Positions 17,202 through 26,216 are shown, numbered from the stretch's first letter. The stretch is 64,000 bases of DNA from SG8-38 sp041576815 (GCA_041576815.1 JBFGKE010000008.1:1-64000); one strand, 5' to 3'. Made by a program: numbers and translations. Notes: generated by a model not told the origin, from the sequence alone.

Positions 17202-17810
17202 ATGGCAAAGGCGCTACCACCGGTTCGAGTTCTCGTCGTCGACGACGACCAGGCGATCCTGGAGTTCATGGAGACCTTCCTCACCAAAGATGGTTTCGAG
17301 GTCACCACGCTGGCCAATCCCAAAGATGCGCCGGAAGAGGTCAAAGATGGCGGCTACCACCTCGTGGTGCTCGATCTGATGATGCCCGGTCTCGGTGGGG
17401 TCGAGGTACTGGAGCAGATCCGGAGAGTCGACAGTGATGTCGCCGTCGTGATCTTCACCGGCTATCCCTCGCTCGACACCGCCGTTCAATCGATGAAGCT
17501 CGACGCGGTCGACTACCTCAAGAAGCCCTTCAACCCCGACGAGTTCCGCGAGGTGCTCGATCGGGTCATGCGAAAAAAGGGGCTCCTTCGAACGCCCGAG
17601 GAGAACCTTCACCGTGTCATCGGCGAAACGATTCGTGGGCTCCGCAAGGATCGAGGTTTGACCCTCAAGCAGATGGCCCGCCGAACCGGGCTCAGCGTGT
17701 CCCTCTTGTCTCAGATCGAACGAGCCGAATCGAGCGCCTCGATCAGCTCGCTCTACAAGATCGCGACCGCGCTCGACGTGCGTATTCAGGACCTGTTCGG
17801 CGAGTACTGA
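17202..17810 (+). CDS. Response regulator with receiver and C-terminal XRE (HTH_3) domain
   Basis: 202 residues. The receiver (8-128) has DDD 14-16, phospho-accepting D58 and K108 with KKPF. The output (136-200) is a SinR/cro-type helix-turn-helix: IRGLRKDRGLTLKQMARRTG followed by SVSLLSQIERAESS and ISSLYKIATALDVRIQDLF. Receiver-XRE is an uncommon output pairing compared with NtrC, OmpR or LuxR types. The second of two tandem ATGs is chosen since GGAGG then sits four bases away. The gene follows the tRNA and a palindrome that it may bind. Confidence 0.92.
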   Translation: MAKALPPVRVLVVDDDQAILEFMETFLTKDGFEVTTLANPKDAPEEVKDGGYHLVVLDLMMPGLGGVEVLEQIRRVDSDVAVVIFTGYPSLDTAVQSMKLDAVDYLKKPFNPDEFREVLDRVMRKKGLLRTPEENLHRVIGETIRGLRKDRGLTLKQMARRTGLSVSLLSQIERAESSASISSLYKIATALDVRIQDLFGEY

Positions 17811-17816
17811 ACCAGC

Positions 17817-19364
17817 TCATTTCGAGGCGACTCCTTGTGCTGCTAGCATCCTGCGCAGGCGGGCTCGCAGCACGGGATCATCGACGACGGACAGCGCAGC
17901 ACGCCCTTTGCTCGACGCGGCGTCGTGTTGCGCGTCCGCGAAGAGAAGCTCGACGAGCCGCACGCGGGCATGCAGGTCATCGGGTGCGGTGCGGGTCCAC
18001 GGCTCGAGCACGGCAATGGCGGCCCGATACCGGCCGCGCGATGCCAGTTGCTCCGCCGACGCACGCACCCGTAGCCGGGGGTCGCCCTGTGCGAAAGCCT
18101 CGAGGCTCGCATAGTAGGCCGAAGCTTGGTCGAACTGGCCGGCACGCTCGAAGACCTCGGCGAGCGCGGCGCGTTCGGCGGCTTCCTTCGGGTCGAACAG
18201 CCGGAGGGCTGCGCGAAGGTCACCCTGCGCGGCGTAGAGCTCGGCTAGCGTTCGACGGACGGGCAGCGATCCATGTGGCGTCCGGCTCAGGGCCTCTGCG
18301 GCCGCACCGATGCGATCGCGCGCCCTCGCGCATTCTGCCAGAGCCAAGCGCGATCGTTCGAAGCTCGCCGCGCCGATCGGAACCCCTGCGAGGATCTCCG
18401 CCGCACGCACGGCGTTACCCTCGGCAAGGTCTACGCGCCCTTTCACGTAGCTCGCTCGCGGGGAGGGGCCGGTCGCCCTCAGGATGGGCATCGCGCGGTC
18501 GATCGCTCCGATCGCGACAAGACGCTCCGCCCTCTCCAACGAGCTTCCAAAGCGCTTGCCCCGTGCGGACGTGAGGAAGGCAGCGGCTCGACCGCGATCC
18601 CCACTCGCGACGAGCGCTTCGAGCCAGAGGCGAATGGTTTCTCGACTTTCGAGCGTCCCCTCGAGCATACGGGCCGCGAGAGCTGGACGGCCGGATGCCA
18701 GCGCGAGCTCGCCCGCAGCCTGGGCGCGATCAGCGGGCGTCGACGTCGGATCGAGAGCAAGCGCGCGCTGCAAGGTCTCGGGGTCGCCCGCACGACGCGC
18801 AGCCAGGATCAGCGCGCGCCGCGCGTCGGACGGCTTTTTGTGGAGGTCGCTTTCGAGATGGCTCAACAGCACTGCGTTTGCCCGGCGCCGGTGGCCACGC
18901 GCGGCGAGGGCTTCTGCGATGGCGAGCACCGGCGTGTCCCACCCTGGTGCGAGCTCCGTGGCCCGCACGAAGGCGGCCAACGCTTCCTGCGTTTCACCAC
19001 GCCGTCGGTGAATGCGGCCCTCCGCAAGCGCGACCCTCGCCGATCGCGGATTGGAGCGTCGCGCGATCGTCAGCGTGCGGTCCGCCCTACGCGAGGCGCC
19101 GCTGAGCTCGTACTCCTCGGCCAGACGCGCAAGCAACACGACGTCGGTGGCAGGCGCCGCGGTGGCGCTTTCGAAAGCCATGGCCGCCTCGTCGTGCCGC
19201 CCTTTCGCCGCGGAGACCTCTCCCTCGATGAACCACTCGTACGCGTACGGTGACACGAAGGGTCCGTGCTCGACGTGCCCATCCACCACGCGCGATACGG
19301 TTCGAGGCGGTGCCGTCGCGCACGCGAACACCCCGAGCAGCAGCGTCGAACCAAGCAAGCGCAC
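17817..19364 (-). CDS. TPR-repeat lipoprotein
   Basis: 515 residues, begins MRLLGSTLLLGVFAC, an (atypical) lipobox with the cysteine at 15. Nearly the whole mature protein is Ala/Leu/Arg-rich helical tetratricopeptide repeats, seen as FIEGEVSAAKGRHDEAAMAFESA, then LARLAEEYELSG and LAEGRIHRRRGETQEALAAFVRATEL. It is likely a periplasmic or outer-membrane-anchored scaffold. No conserved catalytic residues. Convergent with the receiver-XRE gene, six bases apart. Confidence 0.85.
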   Translation of the reverse strand: MRLLGSTLLLGVFACATAPPRTVSRVVDGHVEHGPFVSPYAYEWFIEGEVSAAKGRHDEAAMAFESATAAPATDVVLLARLAEEYELSGASRRADRTLTIARRSNPRSARVALAEGRIHRRRGETQEALAAFVRATELAPGWDTPVLAIAEALAARGHRRRANAVLLSHLESDLHKKPSDARRALILAARRAGDPETLQRALALDPTSTPADRAQAAGELALASGRPALAARMLEGTLESRETIRLWLEALVASGDRGRAAAFLTSARGKRFGSSLERAERLVAIGAIDRAMPILRATGPSPRASYVKGRVDLAEGNAVRAAEILAGVPIGAASFERSRLALAECARARDRIGAAAEALSRTPHGSLPVRRTLAELYAAQGDLRAALRLFDPKEAAERAALAEVFERAGQFDQASAYYASLEAFAQGDPRLRVRASAEQLASRGRYRAAIAVLEPWTRTAPDDLHARVRLVELLFADAQHDAASSKGRAALSVVDDPVLRARLRRMLAAQGVASK

Positions 19365-19411
19365 GCTGAAAGGATACTGGAAGCCGCCGCGTCGCGCTTG
19401 GGTTCGGTTGT

Positions 19412-19440
19412 TTGACTTCGATGCGCGGCACCCCTACATC
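19412..19440 (+). promoter_or_regulatory. Candidate promoter of the EtfD-like gene
   Basis: TTGACT and TACATC with a 17-base spacer, about 60 bases upstream of the start codon at 19500. The region lies between two divergent genes, where a promoter is needed. A second AT-rich box TATATT lies 20 bases further on. Confidence 0.4.
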
Positions 19441-19499
19441 TCAGCGCGGGGTGAGCCTATATTTGCGCCGTTTCCGCGCTCGAGGTCAGGGAGAACACC

Positions 19500-21722
19500 A
19501 TGGGTCCGATTTGGATGACGCTGCTGCTATTGAGCATGCTTGCACTTTTCTCGTGGTCGGCATTCAGGCGACTGCGCCAAGTGGGCGTTGGGGTGCCGGA
19601 CCCACGCTTTGCCTGGACGGGCGAGCAGATCGCGGAGCGAACGAAAGCGGTCATCACGTACGTGTTTGCGCAGAAGCGAATGCCTTATTACAGCCTCGCC
19701 GGGTTCGCACACGTTGGCATCTTTGCGGCTTTCGTCATCTTACTTCTCAACAGCGTGATGCTGTGGGGCCGCGGCTTCGATCCGAGCTTCACGTTCTGGG
19801 GGTTGCTCGACACCGGCAACCCGCTCGGCAAGCTTTATTCGTTTTCCAAAGAAATGGCCGCGTTCGCGGCAATCGCTGGCTCGGTGGTGTTCCTCTACCT
19901 CAGGTGGGTCAAGCGCGGCGAGGACAGCGGCGATCCCGAAGCCGTCAAAGACAAGCCTCGCATGACGATCGGCCACGTGCCGAACCGCTACGTCTTCACC
20001 GAGCCGATCCTCATTCTCTTCATCATCATCACGATGATGCTGGCCGACTACCTGTACGTCGGCGCCTCGCTCGTCCTCGATTCCCGCGCCTACGGCGAGC
20101 CGATTCATGCGGGTTGGTGGGAGCCTTTCGGCGGCATCTTCGCCCAGCTTCTCGAGGGCGTGCAAAGCAATCGAGCGGTCACCGGGCTCCAGCACCTCGG
20201 CTTCTGGTGGCACGCGTCGTTCGTCCTCATCTTTCTGAACATTCTGCCATTCACGAAACATTTCCACGTGCTCACGGTCGTCCCAAACGTGTTCGCGTAT
20301 GACCTCAGGCCGAACGCGCTTCCAAAAGTGGACGACCTCGAGGGCAAGGTGGAGCGCGAGGAGTCGCTCGGAATCAACCGCGTGACCGATCTCAACTATA
20401 CGCAGATCCTCGATCTCTACACGTGCACCGAGTGCGGGCGTTGCAGCGACAACTGCCCCGCCTACATCACCGGCAAGAAGCTTTCTCCGAAACACCTGAC
20501 GCTGGCGATTCGCGATCACCTCTATGCGACTGAAAAAGACATGTTCGGGAAAGACTCGCCGATCGCCGAGCCGAGTGACGCGCCCTCGATGCCGCCTGAG
20601 CCGAGCTCTGGCGAGGAGCCGATCCACACGTTCCCGGCAGCGCCCGAGGGCGGTTACTTCGTCGCGCAGACCGTGGTCGACCTCGTTCCAAACGTTCTTC
20701 ACCCCGATGTGATTTGGGGATGCACCTCCTGCCGGGCCTGCGAAGAGCAGTGCCCCGTCATGATTTCCTACGTGGACAAGATCATCGGCATGCGCCGCGA
20801 GGAAGTGATGATGAAGAACGAGTTTCCCGGTGAGCTTCAAAGTGCATTCAACGGGATCGAAACCAACGGGAACCCGTGGAACATCTCCGCCATGGATCGC
20901 GGCGATTGGGCCGATGGCCTCGACATCCCGCTCTTGAGCGACAAGCCCGATGCCGAAGTTCTTTACTGGGTCGGTTGCGCCGCGAGCTACGACGACCGCG
21001 CGAAAAAGGTCGCGCGGGCCGTGTCCAAGCTGCTCCAGAAAGCGCGGGTCGACTTTGCGATCCTGGGGACGGAGGAGACCTGCACAGGCGATCCAGCGCG
21101 GCGTGCCGGCAACGAGTACCTCTTCCAAATGCTCGCCGAGCAAAACGTCGAAACGCTGAACGGCTACGAAGCATCCAAGAAGACCATCATCACGGCGTGC
21201 CCGCACTGCTTCAACACCCTGGGCAACGAGTACGGCGACTTCGGCGGGAGCTACGACGTCGTGCACCACAGCGATTTCCTGAATGGCCTGCTCGTTGCAG
21301 GTAAGCTGATTCCGTCCAAGGCCGTCCGCGGAAAGGTCGTGTACCACGACAGCTGCTACCTCGGCCGATACAACCAGGTGTACGACTCGCCGCGACAGAT
21401 TCTCGAGTCGATCGAGGGCTTGGAGCTCGTCGAGGTGCCGTACTGGAATCGGAAGCGCGGCCTCTGCTGTGGCGCTGGCGGTGCCCAGATGTGGATGGAA
21501 GAGCAGGGCGAAGAGCGCGTCAACAACAAGCGAACGCTGCAGCTCCTCGACACGGGCGCGACGACGATCGCGAGCGGATGTCCGTTCTGCATGACCATGC
21601 TCACCGACGGCTTGAAGAAGCAGGACAAGGACGAGGAGATCGGACAACGCGACATCGCGGAGATCCTCGCCGATGCGATCGAGCTGCACGAAGTCGAGGA
21701 GACCCCGGTCGCAGCCGAATAG
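19500..21722 (+). CDS. etfD: EtfD-like membrane Fe-S oxidoreductase (electron-transfer flavoprotein:quinone type)
   Basis: 740 residues. The first 270 contain about six membrane spans of the NarI/cytochrome b type with His residues (FAHVG, LQHLGFWWH, FTKHFH). Two 4Fe-4S motifs follow: CTECGRCSDNCP (C309-C319) and CTSCRACEEQCP (C408-C418). The C-terminal half has two CCG-type domains (ACPHCFNTLGNEY, HDSCYLGRYN, GLCCGAGGAQMW) that bind unusual Fe-S clusters as in HdrB. The plan matches EtfD, which passes electrons from reduced ETF to menaquinone in beta-oxidation. An acyl-CoA dehydrogenase is encoded 3 kb away. A GGGAGA ribosome site precedes the ATG. Confidence 0.85.
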   Translation: MGPIWMTLLLLSMLALFSWSAFRRLRQVGVGVPDPRFAWTGEQIAERTKAVITYVFAQKRMPYYSLAGFAHVGIFAAFVILLLNSVMLWGRGFDPSFTFWGLLDTGNPLGKLYSFSKEMAAFAAIAGSVVFLYLRWVKRGEDSGDPEAVKDKPRMTIGHVPNRYVFTEPILILFIIITMMLADYLYVGASLVLDSRAYGEPIHAGWWEPFGGIFAQLLEGVQSNRAVTGLQHLGFWWHASFVLIFLNILPFTKHFHVLTVVPNVFAYDLRPNALPKVDDLEGKVEREESLGINRVTDLNYTQILDLYTCTECGRCSDNCPAYITGKKLSPKHLTLAIRDHLYATEKDMFGKDSPIAEPSDAPSMPPEPSSGEEPIHTFPAAPEGGYFVAQTVVDLVPNVLHPDVIWGCTSCRACEEQCPVMISYVDKIIGMRREEVMMKNEFPGELQSAFNGIETNGNPWNISAMDRGDWADGLDIPLLSDKPDAEVLYWVGCAASYDDRAKKVARAVSKLLQKARVDFAILGTEETCTGDPARRAGNEYLFQMLAEQNVETLNGYEASKKTIITACPHCFNTLGNEYGDFGGSYDVVHHSDFLNGLLVAGKLIPSKAVRGKVVYHDSCYLGRYNQVYDSPRQILESIEGLELVEVPYWNRKRGLCCGAGGAQMWMEEQGEERVNNKRTLQLLDTGATTIASGCPFCMTMLTDGLKKQDKDEEIGQRDIAEILADAIELHEVEETPVAAE

Positions 21723-21783
21723 GCTCGAGCGAGCCGGTGAAACGGTTGACACCGCAGCGCAGCCGTTTGATGCTCCGCGGCGC

Positions 21784-23283
21784 ATGACCTGGCGCGACAC
21801 CCTGCACGCTGCGTTTCACATTCCGCGCACGGATGTGTATCGCGCGGTCGAGTCGGTCGTCTGGACCCTCATCCTGCTTTCGATCGCGCTGCTGGTCGTG
21901 GAGCCGTTCGTTGCAGAAGGCTCGCGGGGTGATCGAATTCTGCAAGGATTCGATCGCGTTTTGCTTTCGCTGTTCGCCGTCGAGGTGACCCTGCGAATTC
22001 TCACCTATCGCCCGCCCGATCTCCAAGTCTTCAGGAAGCCGCCGCTCGGTAGGCTGCGCGCGGAGATTTTTTCGCGGATTCGCTTCGCGCTGACACCGAT
22101 GATGCTCGTCGACATCCTGACGGTGCTCGCGCTCGTGCCGGCGCTGCGCGGTCTGCGAGTCCTTCGCTTGCTGCGTCTACTCCGCACGGGAAGGCTGTTC
22201 CGATACGCGAACCCTTTTCAAGGTCTGATGCACGCCTTCGAGGAGGATCGGCTGCTCTTCACATTCGCGTTTTCGGTGCTCGGTGCGGAAACGATCCTCG
22301 GGGGGATCAGCCTGTTCCTGATCGAACGGGGCGCCAACTCCGAGATCGGATCGGTTGGCGACGGGCTATGGTGGGCGCTGGTGACGATTACCACCGTGGG
22401 CTTCGGCGACATCACCCCGGTGACCACGGTTGGCAGGTTCATTGGGGGTGCGATGATGGTCGGCGGGCTTTTCACGCTCGCGCTTTTCGCAGGCATCGTC
22501 GGCCATAGCTTGCTACACGCGGTCTTGAGCATCCGAGAGGAGCAGTTTCGAATGAGTGGCTACGTCAATCACATCATCGTCTGCGGCTACGAGATGGGCA
22601 GCGGGATGCTTCTCGACGTCCTCAGCTCGGAGATCAACCTGGAGGAGCAACGCATCGTGCTGTTTGGACCGTACGAACGCCCGCGGGGTCTGCCGCCCGA
22701 GTTCATGTGGGTCCAGGGTGACCCGACGAAGGAAAGCGAGCTCGACAAGGCCCGCATCAGCCACGCCTCCACCGTGATCGTGACCGGCTCTCGCCGCCAA
22801 AAGCCCCAGGCCGCCGACGCAACCACGATCCTGACCGTTTTCACGATTCGCTCGAAGCTCACCAAGAGCCGGCTCGCAGTCAACCGCATGAAGCCAGTCC
22901 GCATCATCGCGGAGATCCTCGATTCGGAGAACGTGCAGCATGCACGCGCTGCGGGCAGCGACGAGGTCATCGAAACGCGCCGCGTGGGGTACTCGCTGCT
23001 CGCGCACACGGTCGTTTACCCAGGCGTGGCCGACGCGACCAGCCGGGTCGTGTTTTCGGGCAACCAGAACCTCTATGTCGGGACAATCCCGAACGAGGTC
23101 GTGACGCCGGCGACTTTCGATCAGGTCAGCCAGCAGATCCGCGCCATGAAGGGGTGTCTCGTCATCGGCGTTCGCGACCGGACTACGGGCAAAGAGCGGC
23201 TCAACCCTGGCGCAAGCGACATGATCGCGCCTGGAACGGAGATTCTCTACCTCGCCGCTGAGCCGAGCCTGGAGAGCGCGTGA
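21784..23283 (+). CDS. Potassium channel with voltage-sensor-like domain and RCK domain
   Basis: 499 residues. Residues 20-165 hold four helices with an Arg-rich S4-like run (LRGLRVLRLLRLLRTGRLFR), then the pore helix and selectivity filter TVGFGD (204-209), where Phe replaces the common Tyr. The following helix leads to a cytoplasmic TrkA_N/RCK domain (about 255-400) that binds NAD or Ca2+ and a C-terminal TrkA_C-like part. Its stop overlaps the next gene's GTG start in GTGA, so a YkgJ protein is made together with the channel. A TTGACA box lies upstream at 21746 without a good -10. Confidence 0.93.
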   Translation: MTWRDTLHAAFHIPRTDVYRAVESVVWTLILLSIALLVVEPFVAEGSRGDRILQGFDRVLLSLFAVEVTLRILTYRPPDLQVFRKPPLGRLRAEIFSRIRFALTPMMLVDILTVLALVPALRGLRVLRLLRLLRTGRLFRYANPFQGLMHAFEEDRLLFTFAFSVLGAETILGGISLFLIERGANSEIGSVGDGLWWALVTITTVGFGDITPVTTVGRFIGGAMMVGGLFTLALFAGIVGHSLLHAVLSIREEQFRMSGYVNHIIVCGYEMGSGMLLDVLSSEINLEEQRIVLFGPYERPRGLPPEFMWVQGDPTKESELDKARISHASTVIVTGSRRQKPQAADATTILTVFTIRSKLTKSRLAVNRMKPVRIIAEILDSENVQHARAAGSDEVIETRRVGYSLLAHTVVYPGVADATSRVVFSGNQNLYVGTIPNEVVTPATFDQVSQQIRAMKGCLVIGVRDRTTGKERLNPGASDMIAPGTEILYLAAEPSLESA

Positions 23284-24311
23284 CCCGTCCGGCGCGGCGA
23301 GAGCCGCTGCGGGTCCGTCCGGGTGCGCGTTTCGACTGTGCGGGAGATGGTCTTTGTTGCACCGACGTCCATGCGATCGGCCCTCTGAGCGACGAAGACC
23401 GTCGATTGCTGAGCGTGATCTCGGCGGAAGCGATCGAGCGTCACGAGGGCGGCGATGCGGCGGTCCTGATGATGCGGAGCGACACCGGGCGCTGTGTGTT
23501 TTGGAGCGAAGGAGGCTGCGCGATCCACGCAAAGCTCGGCCCCGAAATGAAGCCGTCCCCGTGCATTCAGTTCCCGTATGCACTGACCGCGACGCCCACG
23601 GGCGGCCGAATCTCGACGCAGCACCGGTGCCCGTGTCGTACGCTCGGCCCGCGGCCCGAGATCTCGGCTGTGGCAGCGGCGCCCTGTTTGCGGGACGCTG
23701 ACGGTGAGCTCAAGCCCGAGCACGCGGTTTTCGAGACCGTGCGTTGGTCCGCCAACGAATCGATTTCGTTCGACGTGTACGAGGCACGCGAGGCCGGCTT
23801 GATCGCGTCGCTCGTGGAAGGCCGAGGTCTCACCAAGGCGCTCGACGCCGAGCCATTCCCGATCCTTCGCGGGACGACTTGGCTCGAGGTGGCGGACGAG
23901 ATGCTGGCGTTTCACGGCGCCGCGCGAGCGGCCGTCGCAGCTCGTTGGTTCGGTGATGCGATCGGGTTCTTGGTGGACCGCAGGGCACCAACGGAACACG
24001 GGCGTCCTTGGGCGGACGCGTTCGAGCGCGCCGCGGATAGAATCGTCGACCCGGTCGCGCCCAACAGAGTGTTCGGCGATTGGCTCGCCGACGAGATCTG
24101 GTCGATGCGCTGGAGCGCATACGGAAGCTTCCGTCGCGCGCGCACCGAGCTCGCCACCCGTCTTGCCATCGCACGCCGCATCGCAGCCTCGCTCGACGTC
24201 AGCACCCCCAAAGCCGACAACGTGGCCGCGGCAGAGGCCGTGATGGTCGTCGACGTGATCGGCACGACCGACGTCTGGGAAAAGCTCCAAGAAGCAATCC
24301 CGGAGGTTTAG
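23280..24311 (+). CDS. YkgJ-family cysteine-cluster protein, copy 2
   Basis: 343 residues, GTG start at the GTGA overlap with the channel gene. The cluster is C20-x5-C26-C27, C72, C80, C95 and C117-x-C119, matching the spacing of copy 1 at 12731 almost exactly, and the same helical C-terminus is present (FGDWLADEIWSMRW, ARTELATRLAIARRI). It lacks the Lys-rich N-terminus of copy 1. The two copies are paralogues rather than a recent duplication, since they differ widely outside the motifs. Function unknown. Confidence 0.85.
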   Translation: MTRPARREPLRVRPGARFDCAGDGLCCTDVHAIGPLSDEDRRLLSVISAEAIERHEGGDAAVLMMRSDTGRCVFWSEGGCAIHAKLGPEMKPSPCIQFPYALTATPTGGRISTQHRCPCRTLGPRPEISAVAAAPCLRDADGELKPEHAVFETVRWSANESISFDVYEAREAGLIASLVEGRGLTKALDAEPFPILRGTTWLEVADEMLAFHGAARAAVAARWFGDAIGFLVDRRAPTEHGRPWADAFERAADRIVDPVAPNRVFGDWLADEIWSMRWSAYGSFRRARTELATRLAIARRIAASLDVSTPKADNVAAAEAVMVVDVIGTTDVWEKLQEAIPEV

Positions 24312-24317
24312 TTGCAT

Positions 24318-24383
24318 CAGCGTCAGTGCCACTGTCAGCGACAGTGCCAGCGTCAGTGGCGGTGGCAGCGACAGTGACAGCGA
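24318..24383. repeat. Degenerate hexanucleotide tandem repeat, intergenic
   Basis: Eleven units of consensus CAGYGN lie between the YkgJ gene and the next lipoprotein gene. Units read CAGCGT, CAGTGC, CACTGT, CAGCGA and so on. The rest of this 150-base gap contains no gene. The tract may be slippage-prone; no function is evident. Confidence 0.6.
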
Positions 24384-24461
24384 AGCCCCGTGGGCGACGC
24401 GAAGCGTCGACTTTACGGGGGGTTCTTGACCCCCAAGATCCACTGAGCCACTCTTTCGCGG

Positions 24462-24938
24462 ATGAAATGGCTTATTCTGCTGACGGTTTGCGTCGTGGGA
24501 TGCGCGCCAGCCGACCCGCCGGTTGCGCCCGTGAATCCAGGGACCGGGGGCGGCCTTGGAACCCGTCCTGACGGGGGCACGGGCGGCATCGGCGGTGGCG
24601 GCGGCGAAGGCGGAACGGCGGGCGGCGGTGGCGCGATGGGCGCCTGCGACAACGCGACGGACCTCGACGCGATCCAAAACGCCAACGACACCCTCCGAAG
24701 CATCGCGCGCGACTGCCGGCTGCTCGGGATACCAAGCTGCATCGAGGGCCGGGTGCCCGGTCTCTCTACGCAGTGCGCGAGCTGCTATCGCCAAGCCGAG
24801 CTATGCAGCAACGTCTCGAATTGCACGTTGGCGTGTCAGCTCGACACGTGCGCCGCCAACTGTCTCACCTGCGCCACCGATTGCATCACCGACCTTCAGG
24901 CCTGCACTGGTTTGCCGGGTGATGGTTGTCCGGGATAG
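24462..24938 (+). CDS. Small lipoprotein with Gly-rich spacer and Cys-rich domain
   Basis: 158 residues. The N-terminus MKWLILLTVCVVGC has a lipobox (VVGC) with cysteine at 14. Residues 30-60 are nearly all Gly with Thr/Pro, a flexible spacer. The C-terminal 95 residues have about fifteen cysteines in CxxC-like clusters (CASCYRQAELCSNVSNC and CAANCLTCATDC), probably disulfide-bonded on the cell surface or in the periplasm. The same layout, with a different spacer, recurs at 41454. No known domain. The 3' end is nine bases from the opposing acyl-CoA dehydrogenase gene. Confidence 0.8.
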   Translation: MKWLILLTVCVVGCAPADPPVAPVNPGTGGGLGTRPDGGTGGIGGGGGEGGTAGGGGAMGACDNATDLDAIQNANDTLRSIARDCRLLGIPSCIEGRVPGLSTQCASCYRQAELCSNVSNCTLACQLDTCAANCLTCATDCITDLQACTGLPGDGCPG

Positions 24939-24947
24939 GGCGCTCTC

Positions 24948-26126
24948 TCAGAAACCCATGATCTTCGCGACGGCGTAGCGCATGACCTCGGTGGCGCCGC
25001 CGCCGATTCGGAAGAGGCGCGCGTCCCGCCATGCCCGGGCCACCCATAGCTCTTCGAGGTATCCCATGCCTCCGTGGAACTGCAGGCACTCATCCATGAT
25101 TTCGGCGGTCACATCGCCGACGTATGCTTTGGCCATCGACGTGATGCGTGTCGTTTCCATCGAAAGCATGCCCTGGTTGACGTACTTGTCTTCGTTGTAG
25201 GCAGCGCAAGCGTTGTACGTGAGAGCCTTGGCAGCCTCGTACTTCGTGTACAGGTCGACGAACTTCTGCTGCCAGTACTCACGCTTGATCAGAGGCTTTC
25301 CAAAGGCAACACGCTCCCGGCCGAACTGCACCGAACGATCGAGCGCTTGCTTGGCGCCCTCGAGAGCGCTCACGGATCCGACGAGGCGCTCCGACTGGAA
25401 GTTCTGCATGAGGTACACGAACCCCATCCCCTCCTGCCCAACCAGATAGCGACGAGGGACGCGAACGTCCTCGAAGAACAGCTCAGCCGTGTCGCTGGCC
25501 CAGTTCCCGGCCTTTTCGAGCTTCTTGGAGATGCTGAAGCCTTTGACGTCGGTCGGGCACATCACGATCGAGATGCCGCTGTGTCCAGCGTCCGGATCGG
25601 TTTTGACCATCAGCGTGACGAAGTCCGCACGGGTGCCGTTGGTGATGTAGGTCTTCGAGCCGTTGATCACGTAGTCGTCGCCCGCTTTTCGGGCCGTCGT
25701 GCGCAGACCCGCGACGTCAGAGCCCGCCCCAGGCTCACTCACGCCGAGGGCAGCGATCTTGTCGCCATGAATCGCCGGGGTCAGAAACTCCGCTTTGACT
25801 TCGGGCGACCCGAGGTCGTTGATCACCGGTGTCGCCATGTCCGCCTGAACGAGCAAGCCCATCGTGACCCCGGCCGAACCGCAGCGCGTCAGCTCTTCGG
25901 CCTTGACGACGCTCATCCAGAAGTCGCCGCCGCCGCCGCCAACCTCTTCGGGGTAGTGCGCCCCGAGGATTCCGAGGTCCCCCGCGCGCTTGAACACCGA
26001 GTTCGGGAACAGCTTTTCCCGCTCCCACTCGTCGACCTTGGGTGCCAGCTCGGTCTCGGCAAACGTTCGAACCTGCTGGCGGAAAATCTGATGCTCTTCC
26101 TGGAAAGGCTGAAATGTGGACGACAT
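24948..26126 (-). CDS. Acyl-CoA dehydrogenase
   Basis: 392 residues of the FAD-dependent acyl-CoA dehydrogenase family, which forms the 2,3-enoyl-CoA and hands electrons to ETF. Visible are GVSEPGAGSDVAGLRTTA (flavin/substrate region), ITNGTRADF, and the C-terminal QFHGGMGY segment; the catalytic glutamate is expected near QMLSMETTRI or in the later helix, and I cannot place it with certainty. The start follows GAGGGAG. A TetR/FadR-type palindrome lies 22 bases upstream of the start, so fatty acyl-CoA control is likely. The EtfD-like gene nearby would receive its electrons. Confidence 0.93.
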   Translation of the reverse strand: MSSTFQPFQEEHQIFRQQVRTFAETELAPKVDEWEREKLFPNSVFKRAGDLGILGAHYPEEVGGGGGDFWMSVVKAEELTRCGSAGVTMGLLVQADMATPVINDLGSPEVKAEFLTPAIHGDKIAALGVSEPGAGSDVAGLRTTARKAGDDYVINGSKTYITNGTRADFVTLMVKTDPDAGHSGISIVMCPTDVKGFSISKKLEKAGNWASDTAELFFEDVRVPRRYLVGQEGMGFVYLMQNFQSERLVGSVSALEGAKQALDRSVQFGRERVAFGKPLIKREYWQQKFVDLYTKYEAAKALTYNACAAYNEDKYVNQGMLSMETTRITSMAKAYVGDVTAEIMDECLQFHGGMGYLEELWVARAWRDARLFRIGGGATEVMRYAVAKIMGF

Positions 26127-26147
26127 GGCTCCCTCACTGCCAAAATG

Positions 26148-26161
26148 AATGAACGTTCATT
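26148..26161. promoter_or_regulatory. TetR/FadR-type operator palindrome
   Basis: AATGAACGTTCATT is a perfect 14-bp palindrome within ATGAATGAACGTTCATTTA, 22 bases upstream of the acyl-CoA dehydrogenase start. It resembles the TGAATGA...TCATTCA sites of TetR-family fatty-acid regulators such as Bacillus FadR (YsiA). The regulator itself is not in this window. Confidence 0.65.
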
Positions 26162-26216
26162 TAGTACCTGGCGCCGCCCTTCTTCGCAAGCCCAGGACCG
26201 AGAGAGGCCTGCAAAT

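Noticed and set aside
19740..21800. Very long open frame on the minus strand opposite the EtfD-like gene
   Set aside because: It is the antisense shadow of a clear Fe-S oxidoreductase. GC-rich codons leave few stops in the opposite frames, and the translation has no domain-like motifs.
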